64,000 nucleotides of DNA from Streptomyces sp. NBC_00510 (GCA_036013505.1 CP107851.1:2914001-2978000); one strand, 5' to 3'. Positions 33,963-42,788 are shown, counted from the first letter of the stretch. Numbers and translations: made by a program. Notes: generated by a model from the sequence alone, not told the origin.

Positions 33963-35372
33963 ATGACCACGACCGCAGCCCGGACCACCAACGCCCCGCA
34001 CACGACACCGGCCTTCCCCGAAGGGTTCCGGTGGGGCGCCGCCACCGCGGCCTACCAGATCGAGGGCGCTGCCGCCGAGGACGGCCGCACCCCCTCGATC
34101 TGGGACACCTTCAGCCGCACGCCCGGCAAGGTGCGCAACGGCGACACCGGGGACATCGCCGCCGACCACTACCACCGCATGCGTGAGGACGTCGCGCTGA
34201 TGGCGGAGCTGGGCCTGACGGACTACCGCTTCTCCGTGTCGTGGCCCCGCGTGCAGCCGACCGGCCGGGGCCCGGCCGTGCAGAAGGGGCTCGACTTCTA
34301 CCGCGCCCTGGTCGACGAGCTGCTGGACCACCGCATCCGCCCCGTCCTGACGCTGTACCACTGGGACCTCCCGCAGGAGCTGGAGGACGCCGGCGGCTGG
34401 CCCGTGCGCGGCACCGCGGAGCGCTTCGCGGAGTACGCGGGGCTCGTCGCGGACGCGCTCGGCGACCGGGTGCCGTTGTGGACGACGCTGAACGAGCCGT
34501 GGTGCTCGGCGTTCCTGGGGTACGCGCAGGGCGTGCACGCGCCGGGCCGGACGGAGCCGGAGGCGGCGCTGCGGGCGGCGCACCACCTGCTGCTGGGGCA
34601 CGGCCTCGCGGTGGGCGTGCTGCGTGAACGGCTCCCCGTGCCGGCCCAGGTGTCGCTAACGCTGAACCTCGCGGCGGTGCGTCCGCACACCGGGAGCGCC
34701 GCCGACCGGGACGCCGCCCGGCGGGTCGACGCGCTGGCCAACCGGATCTGGCTGGACCCGGTGTTCCGCGGCTCCTACCCGCGGGACCTGCTGCGGGACA
34801 CGGCCGCGCTGACGGACTGGTCGTTCGTGGAGGACGGCGACCTGGCGGTGATCTCCCGTCCGGTGGACGCGCTGGGCCTCAACTACTACGCCCCGACCGT
34901 GGTGGCCGCGGGCGGCCATGCGGGGCCGTCGCCGTGGCCGGGGGCCGAGGGGCACGTGCGGTTCGTGCCGGCGCCGGGGCCGCGGACGGCGATGGACTGG
35001 CCGGTGGACGCCGACGGGCTGCACGAACTCCTGCTCCGTCTGCGGGACGAACTGCCGGACACGCCGCTGCTGGTCACCGAGAACGGCGCCGCGTACGACG
35101 ACTACGCCGATCCCGAGGGCGAGGTCCACGACCCGGAGCGGATCGCGTACCTGCGCGCGCACCTGGCCGCGGTGCACCGGGCGATCACGGACGGTGCCGA
35201 CGTCCAGGGCTACTTCCTGTGGTCGCTGCTGGACAACTTCGAATGGGCCTACGGCTACGGCAAGCGGTTCGGCGTGGTGCACGTGGACTTCGCGAGCCAG
35301 CGCCGTACGCCGAAGGACAGCGCCCGCTGGTACGCCGGGGTCGTCGCCCGGGGCGGCCTGCCGTCGACATGA
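33963..35372 (+). CDS. GH1 beta-glucosidase
   Basis: A 469-aa retaining beta-glucosidase of glycoside hydrolase family 1. N-terminal signature [20 protein letters not shown]; acid/base Glu in TLNEPWC near residue 179; nucleophile Glu in [11 protein letters not shown] near 374; [20 protein letters not shown] near 418. No signal peptide, so it cleaves imported cellobiose or similar glucosides in the cytoplasm. ATG 33963 is preceded by AGGAGCCC. It closes the LacI-controlled importer operon; whether the repeat upstream ends part of the transcript is unknown. Confidence 0.95.
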   Translation: MTTTAARTTNAPHTTPAFPEGFRWGAATAAYQIEGAAAEDGRTPSIWDTFSRTPGKVRNGDTGDIAADHYHRMREDVALMAELGLTDYRFSVSWPRVQPTGRGPAVQKGLDFYRALVDELLDHRIRPVLTLYHWDLPQELEDAGGWPVRGTAERFAEYAGLVADALGDRVPLWTTLNEPWCSAFLGYAQGVHAPGRTEPEAALRAAHHLLLGHGLAVGVLRERLPVPAQVSLTLNLAAVRPHTGSAADRDAARRVDALANRIWLDPVFRGSYPRDLLRDTAALTDWSFVEDGDLAVISRPVDALGLNYYAPTVVAAGGHAGPSPWPGAEGHVRFVPAPGPRTAMDWPVDADGLHELLLRLRDELPDTPLLVTENGAAYDDYADPEGEVHDPERIAYLRAHLAAVHRAITDGADVQGYFLWSLLDNFEWAYGYGKRFGVVHVDFASQRRTPKDSARWYAGVVARGGLPST

Positions 35373-35513
35373 GCCGCACATGTGGACAACTGGGGCCGTG
35401 TGAAGGTGAGTTGGGTCGCACCGCGTGTGAGACGGTACGGCCACGGGAAGGTCACGTTCGGACATCGAAGGTGAAGGTGCGGTAAAACGCGCCCCGAACG
35501 GGCTGGAGGAGCC

Positions 35514-35645
35514 ATGGTCTACTCGATCGTCCTCGGCATCGTCATCGTCACACTCGGCCTCGGCAGCATCGTCTACACCTTCTGGCACGAGGGCAGTCCG
35601 CTGACCTTGCGCCGCGGCGGCGAGCGCCACAACGGCGCCGGATGA
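35514..35645 (+). CDS. Small single-pass membrane protein, 43 aa
   Basis: A 43-codon gene with a strong ribosome site (GGAGGAGCC directly before ATG 35514). Residues 3-22 (YSIVLGIVIVTLGLGSIVYT) form one membrane helix, followed by a short basic tail (TLRRGGERHNGAG). GC at third positions matches real genes of the window. A perfect 15-bp hairpin follows its stop. Function unknown; no partner is evident. Supported by the ribosome site, hydrophobic helix and terminator rather than by a recognised family. Confidence 0.7.
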   Translation: MVYSIVLGIVIVTLGLGSIVYTFWHEGSPLTLRRGGERHNGAG

Positions 35646-35648
35646 CCG

Positions 35649-35681
35649 CCGGCCCGGCTCCCCGTCGGGGAGCCGGGCCGG
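35649..35681. terminator. Bidirectional hairpin terminator
   Basis: A perfect 15-bp stem (35649-35663 with 35667-35681) with a GTC loop lies 4 bp after the small membrane-protein gene and 7 bp before the end of the convergent GTPase gene. Confidence 0.8.
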
Positions 35682-35687
35682 GTCCGG

Positions 35688-36809
35688 TCAGTACACCTTG
35701 CGGTGGCCGCCGCCGCGCTTGCGCTCGTACATCTCGCGCCCCGCGGCGGAGCGCAGCTTCCACTCCCGGCGCATCTCGGAGCGGAGCCGGGCGTCGGTGC
35801 GGGAGGCGATCCACGCGTTCTCACGGAGCAGCTTGCGGTAGCTGTCCAGCCGGCGGTGGGTCAGGATGCCGTCCTCCAGGGCGGCGAGGACCGCACAGCC
35901 GGGCTCGGAGTCGTGCGAGCAGTCGGGGAAGCGGCATTCACCGGCCAGCGCCTCGATGTCGGAGAACGTCCGGGTGAGACCGGCGTCGGCGTCCCACAGC
36001 CCGACGCCGCGCAGTCCCGGGGTGTCGATGACCACCCCGCCGCCGGGGAGCGGCAGCAGGTCGCGGGTGGTCGTGGTGTGCCGGCCCTTGCCGTCGCTGT
36101 CGCGGTTGGCCTGCACCTCCTGGACCTCGCGGCCCAGCAGGGCGTTGGTGAGCGTGGACTTGCCCGCGCCCGACTGCCCGAGCAGCACGGACGTGGTGCC
36201 GGCCAGCGCGTTCGCCACCTCCGGCACGCCCTGGCCGGTGGCGGCGCTGACGACCAGGACCTCCACGCCGGGCGCCGCGCCGCGGGCGTCGTCCAGCAGG
36301 TGGCCGGGGTCGTCGACGAGGTCGGCCTTGGTGAGGACGACCAGCGGCTGCGCGCCGCTGGTCCACGCCAGGGACACGAAGCGTTCGAGCCGTCCGAGGT
36401 CGAGTTCGGCGGCGATCGACACGGCGATGACCGCCAGGTCGACGTTGGCCGCCAGGACCTGTCCCTCGGAGCGCTTGGAGGAGGTGGAGCGGACGAAGGT
36501 CGTGCGGCGCGGCAGCAGGGCACGTACGGCGGGACCCGTGTCCGGGGTCTCGTCGACGGCGGCCCAGTCGCCGGTGCAGGCGATCCCCATGGGGTCGCGG
36601 GTGAAGACGTCCTCGGTGTCGGCGCGGACGGCCTTGAGGCCGCCGGAGCCGTCGGGGAGGACGACGTCGCACAGCCCGCGGTCGACGCGGACGATGCGGC
36701 CGGGTGCGAGTCCCCGCTCCGCGTGGACGGCGAAGTCGGAGTCGAGTGAGGAGTCCCAGCCGTAGGCGGTGAGCGCGGTGGACGGCTGCGGGACGGATCC
36801 GTTGGTCAA
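35688..36809 (-). CDS. rsgA: RsgA-type ribosome-associated circularly permuted GTPase
   Basis: A 373-aa GTPase. N-terminal OB-like domain (RIVRVDRGLCDVVLPDGS). Permuted G motifs in the order G4 LTKADL, G1 GQSGAGKSTLTNALLG, G3 DTPGLRG, with ARG/HTTTTRDL in between. The C-terminal zinc site is CRFPDCSHDSEPGC. RsgA matures the 30S subunit. This paralogue has the ALTAYGWDSSLD start region that marks a second actinomycete subgroup, distinct from the housekeeping RsgA. TTG 36809 fits that N-terminus; its ribosome site is weak (GAAGGG, 11 nt away). A 23-codon reading frame with a strong site lies just upstream and may control it. Confidence 0.88.
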   Translation of the reverse strand: MTNGSVPQPSTALTAYGWDSSLDSDFAVHAERGLAPGRIVRVDRGLCDVVLPDGSGGLKAVRADTEDVFTRDPMGIACTGDWAAVDETPDTGPAVRALLPRRTTFVRSTSSKRSEGQVLAANVDLAVIAVSIAAELDLGRLERFVSLAWTSGAQPLVVLTKADLVDDPGHLLDDARGAAPGVEVLVVSAATGQGVPEVANALAGTTSVLLGQSGAGKSTLTNALLGREVQEVQANRDSDGKGRHTTTTRDLLPLPGGGVVIDTPGLRGVGLWDADAGLTRTFSDIEALAGECRFPDCSHDSEPGCAVLAALEDGILTHRRLDSYRKLLRENAWIASRTDARLRSEMRREWKLRSAAGREMYERKRGGGHRKVY

Positions 36810-36877
36810 CGGAGGAGAGCCCTTCGGGAGGGCGGTCGCGCGCGGTTGTGCCGTCGGGTGCTTCGCGACGGGCAGGG

Positions 36878-36949
36878 TCAGCCGGCGACCGCTGAGGTGG
36901 GGGTGATGATCTTCTGGATGCGGGCAGCGCCCAGCTCGACGGCAGTCAT
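36878..36949 (-). CDS. 23-codon upstream reading frame before rsgA
   Basis: A complete short frame with a strong ribosome site (GGGAGGTG, 7 nt before ATG 36949). It encodes a peptide starting MTAVELGAARIQK and ending IITPTSAVAG. It stops 68 bp before the TTG of the GTPase gene, which itself has a poor site. Downstream, CCGTCG and CGACGG (6-bp arms) and GCCCT/AGGGC can form hairpins, and CTCCTCC next to the TTG could pair with the leader's ribosome site. Inference: a leader peptide coupling translation to GTPase expression. No known family recognised. Confidence 0.55.
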   Translation of the reverse strand: MTAVELGAARIQKIITPTSAVAG

Positions 36950-37040
36950 CGTTCCAACACCTCCCGGTTTGCTCTCGGTCCGACGGCGACACCTTAGCCG
37001 GTGTGCCGGGAGACCCCGCAACCGGTTTTCCGCGGACGGC

Positions 37041-38108
37041 TCACGCCGTCTCGGCGTAACGCTCCCCCGCGTACTCCCGTACCACCGGGACGACGGCCTC
37101 CGCGCCGCCGGGCAGCCGGTCGAGGCGCACCAGGGCGAAGGCCTGGTGACCGTCGACCAGGTAGGAGGGGTTGCTGTGCGGACGGCTGCCCGGCAGCGGC
37201 CACACCACCAGCCAGGGGCGGGTGTCGGTGGTGGTCGGCGGGCGGCCGACCGTGACGGCCGCGACGTCCTTCCAGGAGAAGAACGACTCCTCGCCGGTGA
37301 CCTCGCGCATACCGATCCCGGCGGGCCCGACGCGCAGCCGCAGCGGCTTGCGCCAGCGCCGGTACGAGCGGCCCGTGAGGACCCAGCAGCCGATCGCGCC
37401 GAGCGGACCGAAGGCGCCGAAGGGCTCGGGGCCGGTGAAGCCGCCGTGGACGAGTTCCCAGAACGAGTAGCTGAAGACGACGCCGAGCGCCGCCCAGACC
37501 AGGGTCCAGGCGCCGGCCTGCCGGGCGTCGACGAACTGCCGCTCCCCGCCGGGCACGCGCAGTTCCGGTCCCGACACGGTCACCGGGATCGGCGGGCGTA
37601 CGGCCCGTGGCGCGGTCTCGAAGGCGGCGCCGCCGTGCTCGGCGAGCGCGGCCGTCAGCTCCGGGACGCTCTGGTCGAGGTCCTCGCAGTCGACGAGCGT
37701 GTACCGCAGCCGGCCGTCCCAGGTGCGGTCGGGCTTGCGGGGGAACGTGACGCCGGGCGCCGTCCAGAGCGTGAGCCGCGGCTTGGGCGGTGTGGTGGTC
37801 TCGCTGTCCTCACCGGTGTGGGGAAGGTGCCACAGGGAGACCGCCTCGATCTGCTCCCAGGCGAGTTCCGCGTCGTGCAGCGTGATGCCGAACGCGTCGA
37901 CCCGCAGCCGGAACGGCTTCCGCGCCCTTCGCAGGTCCCTCGCCCCGTTCCAGGCCCCCATGGCCCCCAGGAACCCCAGGAACAGGGGGCCCGTCGCGCT
38001 CCGCGAGGCGACCAGCCACACCAGCGCCAGCGCGACCGTGGTCAGACCTCCGATCAGCCACCGCCGGCCCCGTCTCCTGAGCGTCCGCTCTACCGTGAAC
38101 TCCACCAT
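37041..38108 (-). CDS. Two-domain membrane protein of unknown function
   Basis: A 355-aa protein made of two similar halves, an internal duplication. Each has a pair of membrane segments (GLTTVALALVWLVASRSATG and LVWAALGVVFSYSFWELVHG) followed by a soluble part opening with KPFRLRVDAFGITL or KPLRLRVGPAGIGM and then a strand ending WEQIEAVSLW or WKDVAAVTVG. These soluble parts resemble PH-like beta domains. ATG 38108 is preceded by GGGGGCGGGG. It is a separate transcript from rsgA, 91 bp upstream of the leader frame. Function unknown. Confidence 0.7.
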   Translation of the reverse strand: MVEFTVERTLRRRGRRWLIGGLTTVALALVWLVASRSATGPLFLGFLGAMGAWNGARDLRRARKPFRLRVDAFGITLHDAELAWEQIEAVSLWHLPHTGEDSETTTPPKPRLTLWTAPGVTFPRKPDRTWDGRLRYTLVDCEDLDQSVPELTAALAEHGGAAFETAPRAVRPPIPVTVSGPELRVPGGERQFVDARQAGAWTLVWAALGVVFSYSFWELVHGGFTGPEPFGAFGPLGAIGCWVLTGRSYRRWRKPLRLRVGPAGIGMREVTGEESFFSWKDVAAVTVGRPPTTTDTRPWLVVWPLPGSRPHSNPSYLVDGHQAFALVRLDRLPGGAEAVVPVVREYAGERYAETA

Positions 38109-38402
38109 TCCCCGCCCCCTTTGACGTCCCCACCCGGATCTCATGATGCGCTCGCCAGGGCCTGCGGCTACGGCCGTGAGCTGGGTGTTGCCCAACCGTG
38201 ACGCCCGGCCGGACGGCGGCTCCGGCCGGTCGCCGCCGCGTCGCCCGCCGTTCACCGAGGGCCCCGCGAGGAGCCTCCGAGGACGACTTTGCCTGTTCTT
38301 TACAACCCGCCTCCGGGCCGCCTCGTCTCTCCGCGCGATCAGTTGCCACCACCCGCCCGTGCCCCACCGGGGGCGGGGCGGGGTGACGAAGGAGAGCGAT
38401 AC
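38109..38402. other. Divergent intergenic region
   Basis: 294 bp between the two-domain membrane protein and the small secreted protein. I see GAAGGAGAGC before 38403 as a ribosome site but no convincing promoter boxes or repeats. Confidence 0.4.
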
Positions 38403-38720
38403 ATGCGCAGCAGTGTTCTCATCGCCGCGGCCGTCGCGTGCGCCGCGGTGCTGGCGGGGACGGCGCCCGCGTTCGCCGACGGGCCGAGCGCGCAGCCCGC
38501 GCCGGCGCGCAGCGCCGCGCCGAGCGAAGCGCCGTCCGCGGTGCCGTCCCCGCGTCAGGTCGACCGGGTGCCGGCGGGTGCGCCCGACACCGGCGTGCAG
38601 TCCCCGGCCGGCGCGCACGGGCCGGACGGCACGGTGGTGGCGGCGGCCGGGGGCGGCCTGCTGCTCCTGGCCGGCGGCACGTTCGTGGTGACGCGGCGCA
38701 GGCGCACCACCGCCGGATGA
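38403..38720 (+). CDS. Small exported protein with sortase-like C-terminus
   Basis: A 105-aa protein. Signal peptide (MRSSVLIAAAVACAAVLAGT to AFA), a Pro/Ala/Ser-rich middle, a PDTG motif (PAGAPDTGVQ) near residue 62, a hydrophobic helix (AAAGGGLLLLAGGTFVV) and an RRRR tail. This resembles a cell-wall sorting signal, although the motif is not LPXTG and is about 13 residues from the helix. The next gene encodes a class F sortase and overlaps it by 4 bp (ATGA), supporting substrate-enzyme pairing. ATG 38403 has GAAGGAGAG upstream. Confidence 0.75.
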   Translation: MRSSVLIAAAVACAAVLAGTAPAFADGPSAQPAPARSAAPSEAPSAVPSPRQVDRVPAGAPDTGVQSPAGAHGPDGTVVAAAGGGLLLLAGGTFVVTRRRRTTAG

Positions 38721-39349
38721 CCCCGGGCGCGAGGTGGGCCGCGGTCCTGGCGGCCCTGGTCGTGCTGCCCTGGGCGGGCGGGTGCGCGGACGGCTCCGGT
38801 GACGGTCCCGTCGCCGCGCCGCCCGTCGTCTCCGCGCCGCCCGCGGCCGCACCGACGCGCCCGTCCCCGCCGGCCCCGCTCGCCCGCTCGGTCCCGGTAC
38901 GGCTGCGGATCCCGGCGATCGGGGTCGACACCCCGGTCATGGAACTGGGGCTGGCCCCGGACGGCACGGTGGAGGTCCCGCCGGTGGCGCGTCACTCGCC
39001 CGCCGGCTGGTACCGCCACTCCCCCACGCCGGGGCAGCTCGGCCCGTCCGTGCTCCTGGCCCACGTCACCGTCGGCCGGTTCGGCGACGGGGTCTTCCGC
39101 GACCTGGCACGGCTGCGCCCGGGCGACCGGGTCGTGGCGGGGCTCCGGGACGGCGCGTCGGCGGAGTTCACCGTGGACCGGGTGCGGACGGTGGCCAAGG
39201 CGCACTTCCCGGCCCAGGAGGTCTACGGCGACGTGGACCGCCCCGAGCTGCGCCTGATCACCTGCGGCGGCCCCCGCACCGCCGACGGGAGCGGATACCG
39301 CGACAACGTCGTGGTATTCGCCTCCCTGACCTCGCGGGACCGCGGCTAG
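38717..39349 (+). CDS. Class F sortase
   Basis: A 210-aa exported sortase. An N-terminal hydrophobic segment ends in WAGGC, which may be a lipobox or signal-peptide end. A proline-rich linker follows, then the catalytic barrel: VPVRLRIPAIGVDTPV, catalytic His in SVLLAHVT, Cys in LRLITCGG, Arg in YRDNVVVFA. All three catalytic residues are present. Class F sortases attach proteins to the actinobacterial wall. ATG 38717 overlaps the small exported protein. A strong hairpin follows the stop. Confidence 0.9.
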   Translation: MTPGARWAAVLAALVVLPWAGGCADGSGDGPVAAPPVVSAPPAAAPTRPSPPAPLARSVPVRLRIPAIGVDTPVMELGLAPDGTVEVPPVARHSPAGWYRHSPTPGQLGPSVLLAHVTVGRFGDGVFRDLARLRPGDRVVAGLRDGASAEFTVDRVRTVAKAHFPAQEVYGDVDRPELRLITCGGPRTADGSGYRDNVVVFASLTSRDRG

Positions 39350-39357
39350 GGACGGCC

Positions 39358-39394
39358 GGCCGGGCCGGGTGGCGGTACGCCCCCCGGCCCGGCC
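39358..39394. terminator. Hairpin terminator after the sortase gene
   Basis: A 12-bp perfect stem (39358-39369 with 39383-39394) and a 13-nt loop lie 8 bp after the sortase stop and 22 bp before the sigma factor start. It also restricts the space for the sigma factor promoter. Confidence 0.65.
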
Positions 39395-39415
39395 GTCCGG
39401 TGGCACGCCTGCGGC

Positions 39416-39949
39416 ATGATGAACGACGGAATGTGGAGAGTGTTGAAACGGTCTTCCCGGGACGAAGCGGCGTCCGAGCTGTTCGCCGCCCTCTACCCCC
39501 GCCTGGCCGGCTGGTGCCGGCGGCTGGTCGACGACGACGAGACGGCCCACGAGATCGCCTCGGAGGCCTTCACCCGGCTGTGGGCGCGCTGGACGAGCGT
39601 GGACGAACCGCGCGGCTTCCTCTACGTCACGGCGGCCAACATCGTGCGCGACCACTGGCGGAAGCTGGAGCGCGAACGCCGGGCCATGCGCCGCGCCACC
39701 GCGGAGGTCCTCGTCGACGGGCAGGGCGAGGGACGCGACGGGCAGACCGACCCTTCGGTGCGGATGCTCGTCCAGTCGCTGCCCGAGCGGCTGCGCGTGC
39801 CCATCCTGCTGTACTACTACGCCGACATGCCGGTCCGGGAGGTGGCGGCCGCGACGGGGCGGAAGGAAGGAACCGTGAAGGCCGACCTCCACGCGGCCAG
39901 GGAAATGCTGCGAGCCGGACTGAGGAGAAGCCTTGATCACACCCATTGA
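39416..39949 (+). CDS. ECF-family RNA polymerase sigma factor
   Basis: A 177-aa sigma factor with regions 2 and 4 only. Region 2: AASELFAALYPRLAGWCRRL, DETAHEIASEAFTRLWARW and LYVTAANIVRDHWRK. Region 4: LPERLRVPILLYYYADMPVR then EVAAATGRKEGTVKADLHAA. ATG 39416 or 39419 can start it; no good ribosome site because the hairpin precedes it. The next gene overlaps by 17 bp and encodes a membrane protein, a usual position for a cognate anti-sigma factor. Confidence 0.9.
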   Translation: MMNDGMWRVLKRSSRDEAASELFAALYPRLAGWCRRLVDDDETAHEIASEAFTRLWARWTSVDEPRGFLYVTAANIVRDHWRKLERERRAMRRATAEVLVDGQGEGRDGQTDPSVRMLVQSLPERLRVPILLYYYADMPVREVAAATGRKEGTVKADLHAAREMLRAGLRRSLDHTH

Positions 39950-40406
39950 GGGCCCGGACGAGGAGCGGGACCCGGAGCTGAGCGCCCTGCTGCGGCCCGC
40001 CACGGTCCTGCTCGGGCCGCCGCCCGGCCGGTTCCGGGAGGTCCGCCGCGTGGCGGCGCGGCGCAAGCTGCTGCGGGCGGCCGCGGGAGCCGGGGTGTCC
40101 CTGGCGGTGGCGGCGGTCGTCGCCGTGCCGCTGCACCTGCTGTCCGCCCCGGGGCAGGGCCCCACGGTCGGGCCGGCCGTGCCCGCGGTGTCCGTCCCCC
40201 CGGCGGCCGACCCCCCGCCCTCGCCGCGCCCGACCACGTCACCCGTCCCGGAGCCGTCCGAGACCCCCGGCCCGGACCGCCGCACCGGCTCCCCCGCCGC
40301 CCCCGATCCGCGCCGCGCAGCCTCCTCCGCCCGCCAGACCGACGTCGTCTCGGCCACACCTCTCGGCCGTGCCACGGACGACCCCCCGGCCCGCCCCCGC
40401 GGCTGA
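39933..40406 (+). CDS. Single-pass membrane protein, probable ECF partner
   Basis: A 157-aa protein. About 50 cytoplasmic residues (REVRRVAARRKLLRAAAGAG), one membrane segment (GVSLAVAAVVAVPLHLL) and a proline/serine/threonine-rich extracellular tail. TTG 39933 overlaps the sigma factor stop by 17 bp and has GAGGAGAAG upstream, implying coupled translation. It lacks the zinc-binding His/Cys motif of ZAS anti-sigma factors, so the anti-sigma role rests on position and topology only. Confidence 0.7.
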   Translation: MITPIEGPDEERDPELSALLRPATVLLGPPPGRFREVRRVAARRKLLRAAAGAGVSLAVAAVVAVPLHLLSAPGQGPTVGPAVPAVSVPPAADPPPSPRPTTSPVPEPSETPGPDRRTGSPAAPDPRRAASSARQTDVVSATPLGRATDDPPARPRG

Positions 40407-40497
40407 CCGGCTCCGCCACGGAGGACGTGTGAGGCCGGGGCGGTGCGTGTCCGATTCGTTCAAGACGGGCCGGGCGGCGCGACCCTACGGTTGCGGC

Positions 40498-40896
40498 ATG
40501 ACTCTTCGTTTGGATGTCGTCGAGATCGTCGTGGCCGACATGGCCGCCTCGCTGGCCTTCTACCGCAGGCTGGGGCTGGAGATCCCCGCCGGGGTGGAGG
40601 CGGACCCGCATGTGGAGGTGGCGCTGCCCGGGGGGCTGCGGATGGCGTGGGACACCGTGGAGACCGTCCGGTCGTTCGACGCCTCCTGGGCGCCGCCGCA
40701 GGGTGGTCACCGGATGGCGCTGGCCTTCACCTGCGACGGGCCGAAGGAGGTGGACGCGACGTTCGCCGAGCTGACCGGGGCCGGGTACGCGGGACACCTG
40801 AAGCCCTTCGACGCGCCCTGGGGGATGCGGTACGCCGTGGTCCTGGACCCGGACGGGAACCCGGTCGACCTCTTCGCGGCGCTGCCGCAGGGGTAG
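40498..40896 (+). CDS. VOC superfamily (glyoxalase/bleomycin resistance-like) protein
   Basis: A 132-aa single VOC domain: VVEIVVADMAASLAFYRRLG at the start and GMRYAVVLDPDGNPVDLFAA at the end, the latter carrying the usual metal-site region. Members bind metals or small ligands and include dioxygenases, isomerases and drug-sequestering proteins; no specific substrate can be assigned. ATG 40498 begins 91 bp after the membrane partner gene. Convergent with the AraC gene after 6 bp. Confidence 0.8.
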   Translation: MTLRLDVVEIVVADMAASLAFYRRLGLEIPAGVEADPHVEVALPGGLRMAWDTVETVRSFDASWAPPQGGHRMALAFTCDGPKEVDATFAELTGAGYAGHLKPFDAPWGMRYAVVLDPDGNPVDLFAALPQG

Positions 40897-40902
40897 CCGG
40901 GG

Positions 40903-41583
40903 TCAGGAGAGCAGGTCGCCGAGCGGGACGCCGGCGAGGGCGCGGACGTCGCGGGCCAGATGGGCCTGGTCCGCGTAACCGGCGCGGGCGGCGACGTCGG
41001 CGAAGGGATGGCCGCGGCGGGCCAGTCCCAGTGCGCGTTGGAGGCGCAGGATGCGGGCGAGGGTCTTGGGCCCGTAGCCGAAGGCCTCCAGGCAGCGGCG
41101 GTGGAGCTGGCGTTCGCTCAGCCCGGTGTCCTCGGCGACGGTGCCGACGCGCGCGCCGGCCGCCAGGCGCGCGGCGATCCGCGGGCCCCACGGGGGCGCC
41201 GCGCGCCGCACGTCCCGTGCGAGCACCAGGGCCTCCAGGACGGCGCCGGGGTCGGCGGCCGCGGCGACGCGCTCGGTGGCCCGGCGTGCCTGCGCGCCGG
41301 GCCACAGCGCGTCCAGCGGAACACGGCGGTCGCGCAGTTCGTGCGCGGGCAGCCCGAACACGGCGGGCCCGACGCCGGGGGCGAAGCGCAGGCCCGCGTA
41401 CCGCGTGCCGGGCGGGCTGCCGGAGAGGTGGGCGGCGGTGTCGGGGCCCGCCGCGAACAGACCGGTGTCCTCGCCCCAGATCAGGTCGATGCAGCCGTCG
41501 GGCAGCACGCGGGCCGCCCCGGCACCCGCTGTCCTCGTCCACAGCACGGCGCCGGGCACCGTCGAGGCCTGTTCCCGGTACAC
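40903..41583 (-). CDS. AraC family transcriptional regulator
   Basis: A 226-aa regulator. The N-terminal beta-rich sensor (VLPDGCIDLIWGEDTGLFAA, AGLRFAPGVGPAVFGLPAHE) is the DUF6597-like domain found in this subgroup. The C-terminal double HTH has GTVAEDTGLSERQLHRRCLE and FADVAARAGYADQAHLARDV. GTG 41583 is preceded by TGGAG. Its end faces the VOC gene. Regulons of this subgroup are often small and local, so the VOC gene could be a target; that is inference. Confidence 0.85.
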   Translation of the reverse strand: MYREQASTVPGAVLWTRTAGAGAARVLPDGCIDLIWGEDTGLFAAGPDTAAHLSGSPPGTRYAGLRFAPGVGPAVFGLPAHELRDRRVPLDALWPGAQARRATERVAAAADPGAVLEALVLARDVRRAAPPWGPRIAARLAAGARVGTVAEDTGLSERQLHRRCLEAFGYGPKTLARILRLQRALGLARRGHPFADVAARAGYADQAHLARDVRALAGVPLGDLLS

Positions 41584-41627
41584 CGCTCCAGCATGGCACC
41601 GGCCACCGACAGCGCGCCGGGTGCGCC

Positions 41628-42788
41628 TCAGTCGCGCGGGGGCTTGCCGCCGTTCTTGCCCGAGGGCCGGCGCCCGCGCAGCCGGGACCGCACGTCCTCC
41701 GGCGGCAGGAAGCCCGCCCAGCGCTCGGGGAATTCGGCGGGCGGGTCCTCCGGACCGACCTCGTCGTCCGGGCCGGACTCGAACGCGGCGCGACGGGCGG
41801 CGGCCTCCGCGACGAGGTCGGCGGCGGCGCGTTCCCTGGCCCGGGCGTTCTCCTCGCGGGCGGCCGCGGTCTCGATCGACGGCCACACCCGGTCGATGGC
41901 CGCGTTGACGGCCGCTCCGACGAGCACCGCGAAGGCCGACACGAAGATCCACAGCAGGACGGCGACGGGCGCCGCCAGCGATCCGTAGATGGTCGGGCCC
42001 TCGACGGTGTGGGTGAGGTAGATGCGCAGCACGAAGCTGCCGAGGACCCACATCAGCAGGGCGACGGCCGCCCCGGGCATGTCCTCGTACCAGGGCGACC
42101 GCACCGGTACGGAGACGTGGTACAGCGTGGTGAGGAACGCGATCGACAGCACGCTGACGACCGGCCAGTACAGTATCCGGATCACGGCCTCGCTCCACGG
42201 CAGGAACGACACCACCGCGTCCGGACCGACGACCATCAGCGGCATGACGACCGCGCCGATCACCAGGGCGACGATGTAGAGCAGCAGCGCCAGCAGCCGC
42301 GTCCTGACGATGCCGCGCCTGCCCTCCAGCCCGTACATGATCGTGATCGTGTCGACGAAGACGTTGAGGGCCCGCGATCCGGACCACAGGGCGATGACGA
42401 AGCCGATGGAGATCACGTCGGGCCGTCCGCCGCCGAAGACGTCGTCGACGAGCGGCCGCATCAACTGGTCGACGCCCTTGTCCGACAGGACCGTCGCGGC
42501 GGCCGTGAGGATGTTGCCGCGGATGTTGTCGATCGTGTCGGTGCCGATGATCTCGTCGACGTAGCCGATGGCGCCGACGAGGCTCAGCAGCAGCGGCGGC
42601 AGGGAGAGCAGCACGAAGAAGGCGGCCTCGGCGGCGAGTCCGGTGACGCGGTACTCCATGCAGGAGTCGACCGTGTCCTTGAGCAGCAGCCAGCCCACCT
42701 TGCGCTTGGATACGTTCCTGTAGAGGGCCCGCGCCCGGTGGAGTCGGCCTCGCCTGGGCCGCTCGGGTGTTTCGTCTGCTGCCTGCAC
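41628..42788 (-). CDS. YihY/BrkB family membrane protein
   Basis: A 386-aa protein with six membrane segments of the YihY/virulence factor BrkB family (GLAAEAAFFVLLSLPPLLLS, GFVIALWSGSRALNVFVDTI, GAAVALLMWVLGSFVLRIYL, GSLAAPVAVLLWIFVSAFAV). The charged C-terminal tail is probably disordered. Function of the family is unsettled; it was once wrongly called RNase BN. GTG 42788 is the best start (VQAADETPE). Its start is only 18 bp from that of the divergent acyl-CoA dehydrogenase gene, so the two promoters must overlap. Confidence 0.85.
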   Translation of the reverse strand: MQAADETPERPRRGRLHRARALYRNVSKRKVGWLLLKDTVDSCMEYRVTGLAAEAAFFVLLSLPPLLLSLVGAIGYVDEIIGTDTIDNIRGNILTAAATVLSDKGVDQLMRPLVDDVFGGGRPDVISIGFVIALWSGSRALNVFVDTITIMYGLEGRRGIVRTRLLALLLYIVALVIGAVVMPLMVVGPDAVVSFLPWSEAVIRILYWPVVSVLSIAFLTTLYHVSVPVRSPWYEDMPGAAVALLMWVLGSFVLRIYLTHTVEGPTIYGSLAAPVAVLLWIFVSAFAVLVGAAVNAAIDRVWPSIETAAAREENARARERAAADLVAEAAARRAAFESGPDDEVGPEDPPAEFPERWAGFLPPEDVRSRLRGRRPSGKNGGKPPRD

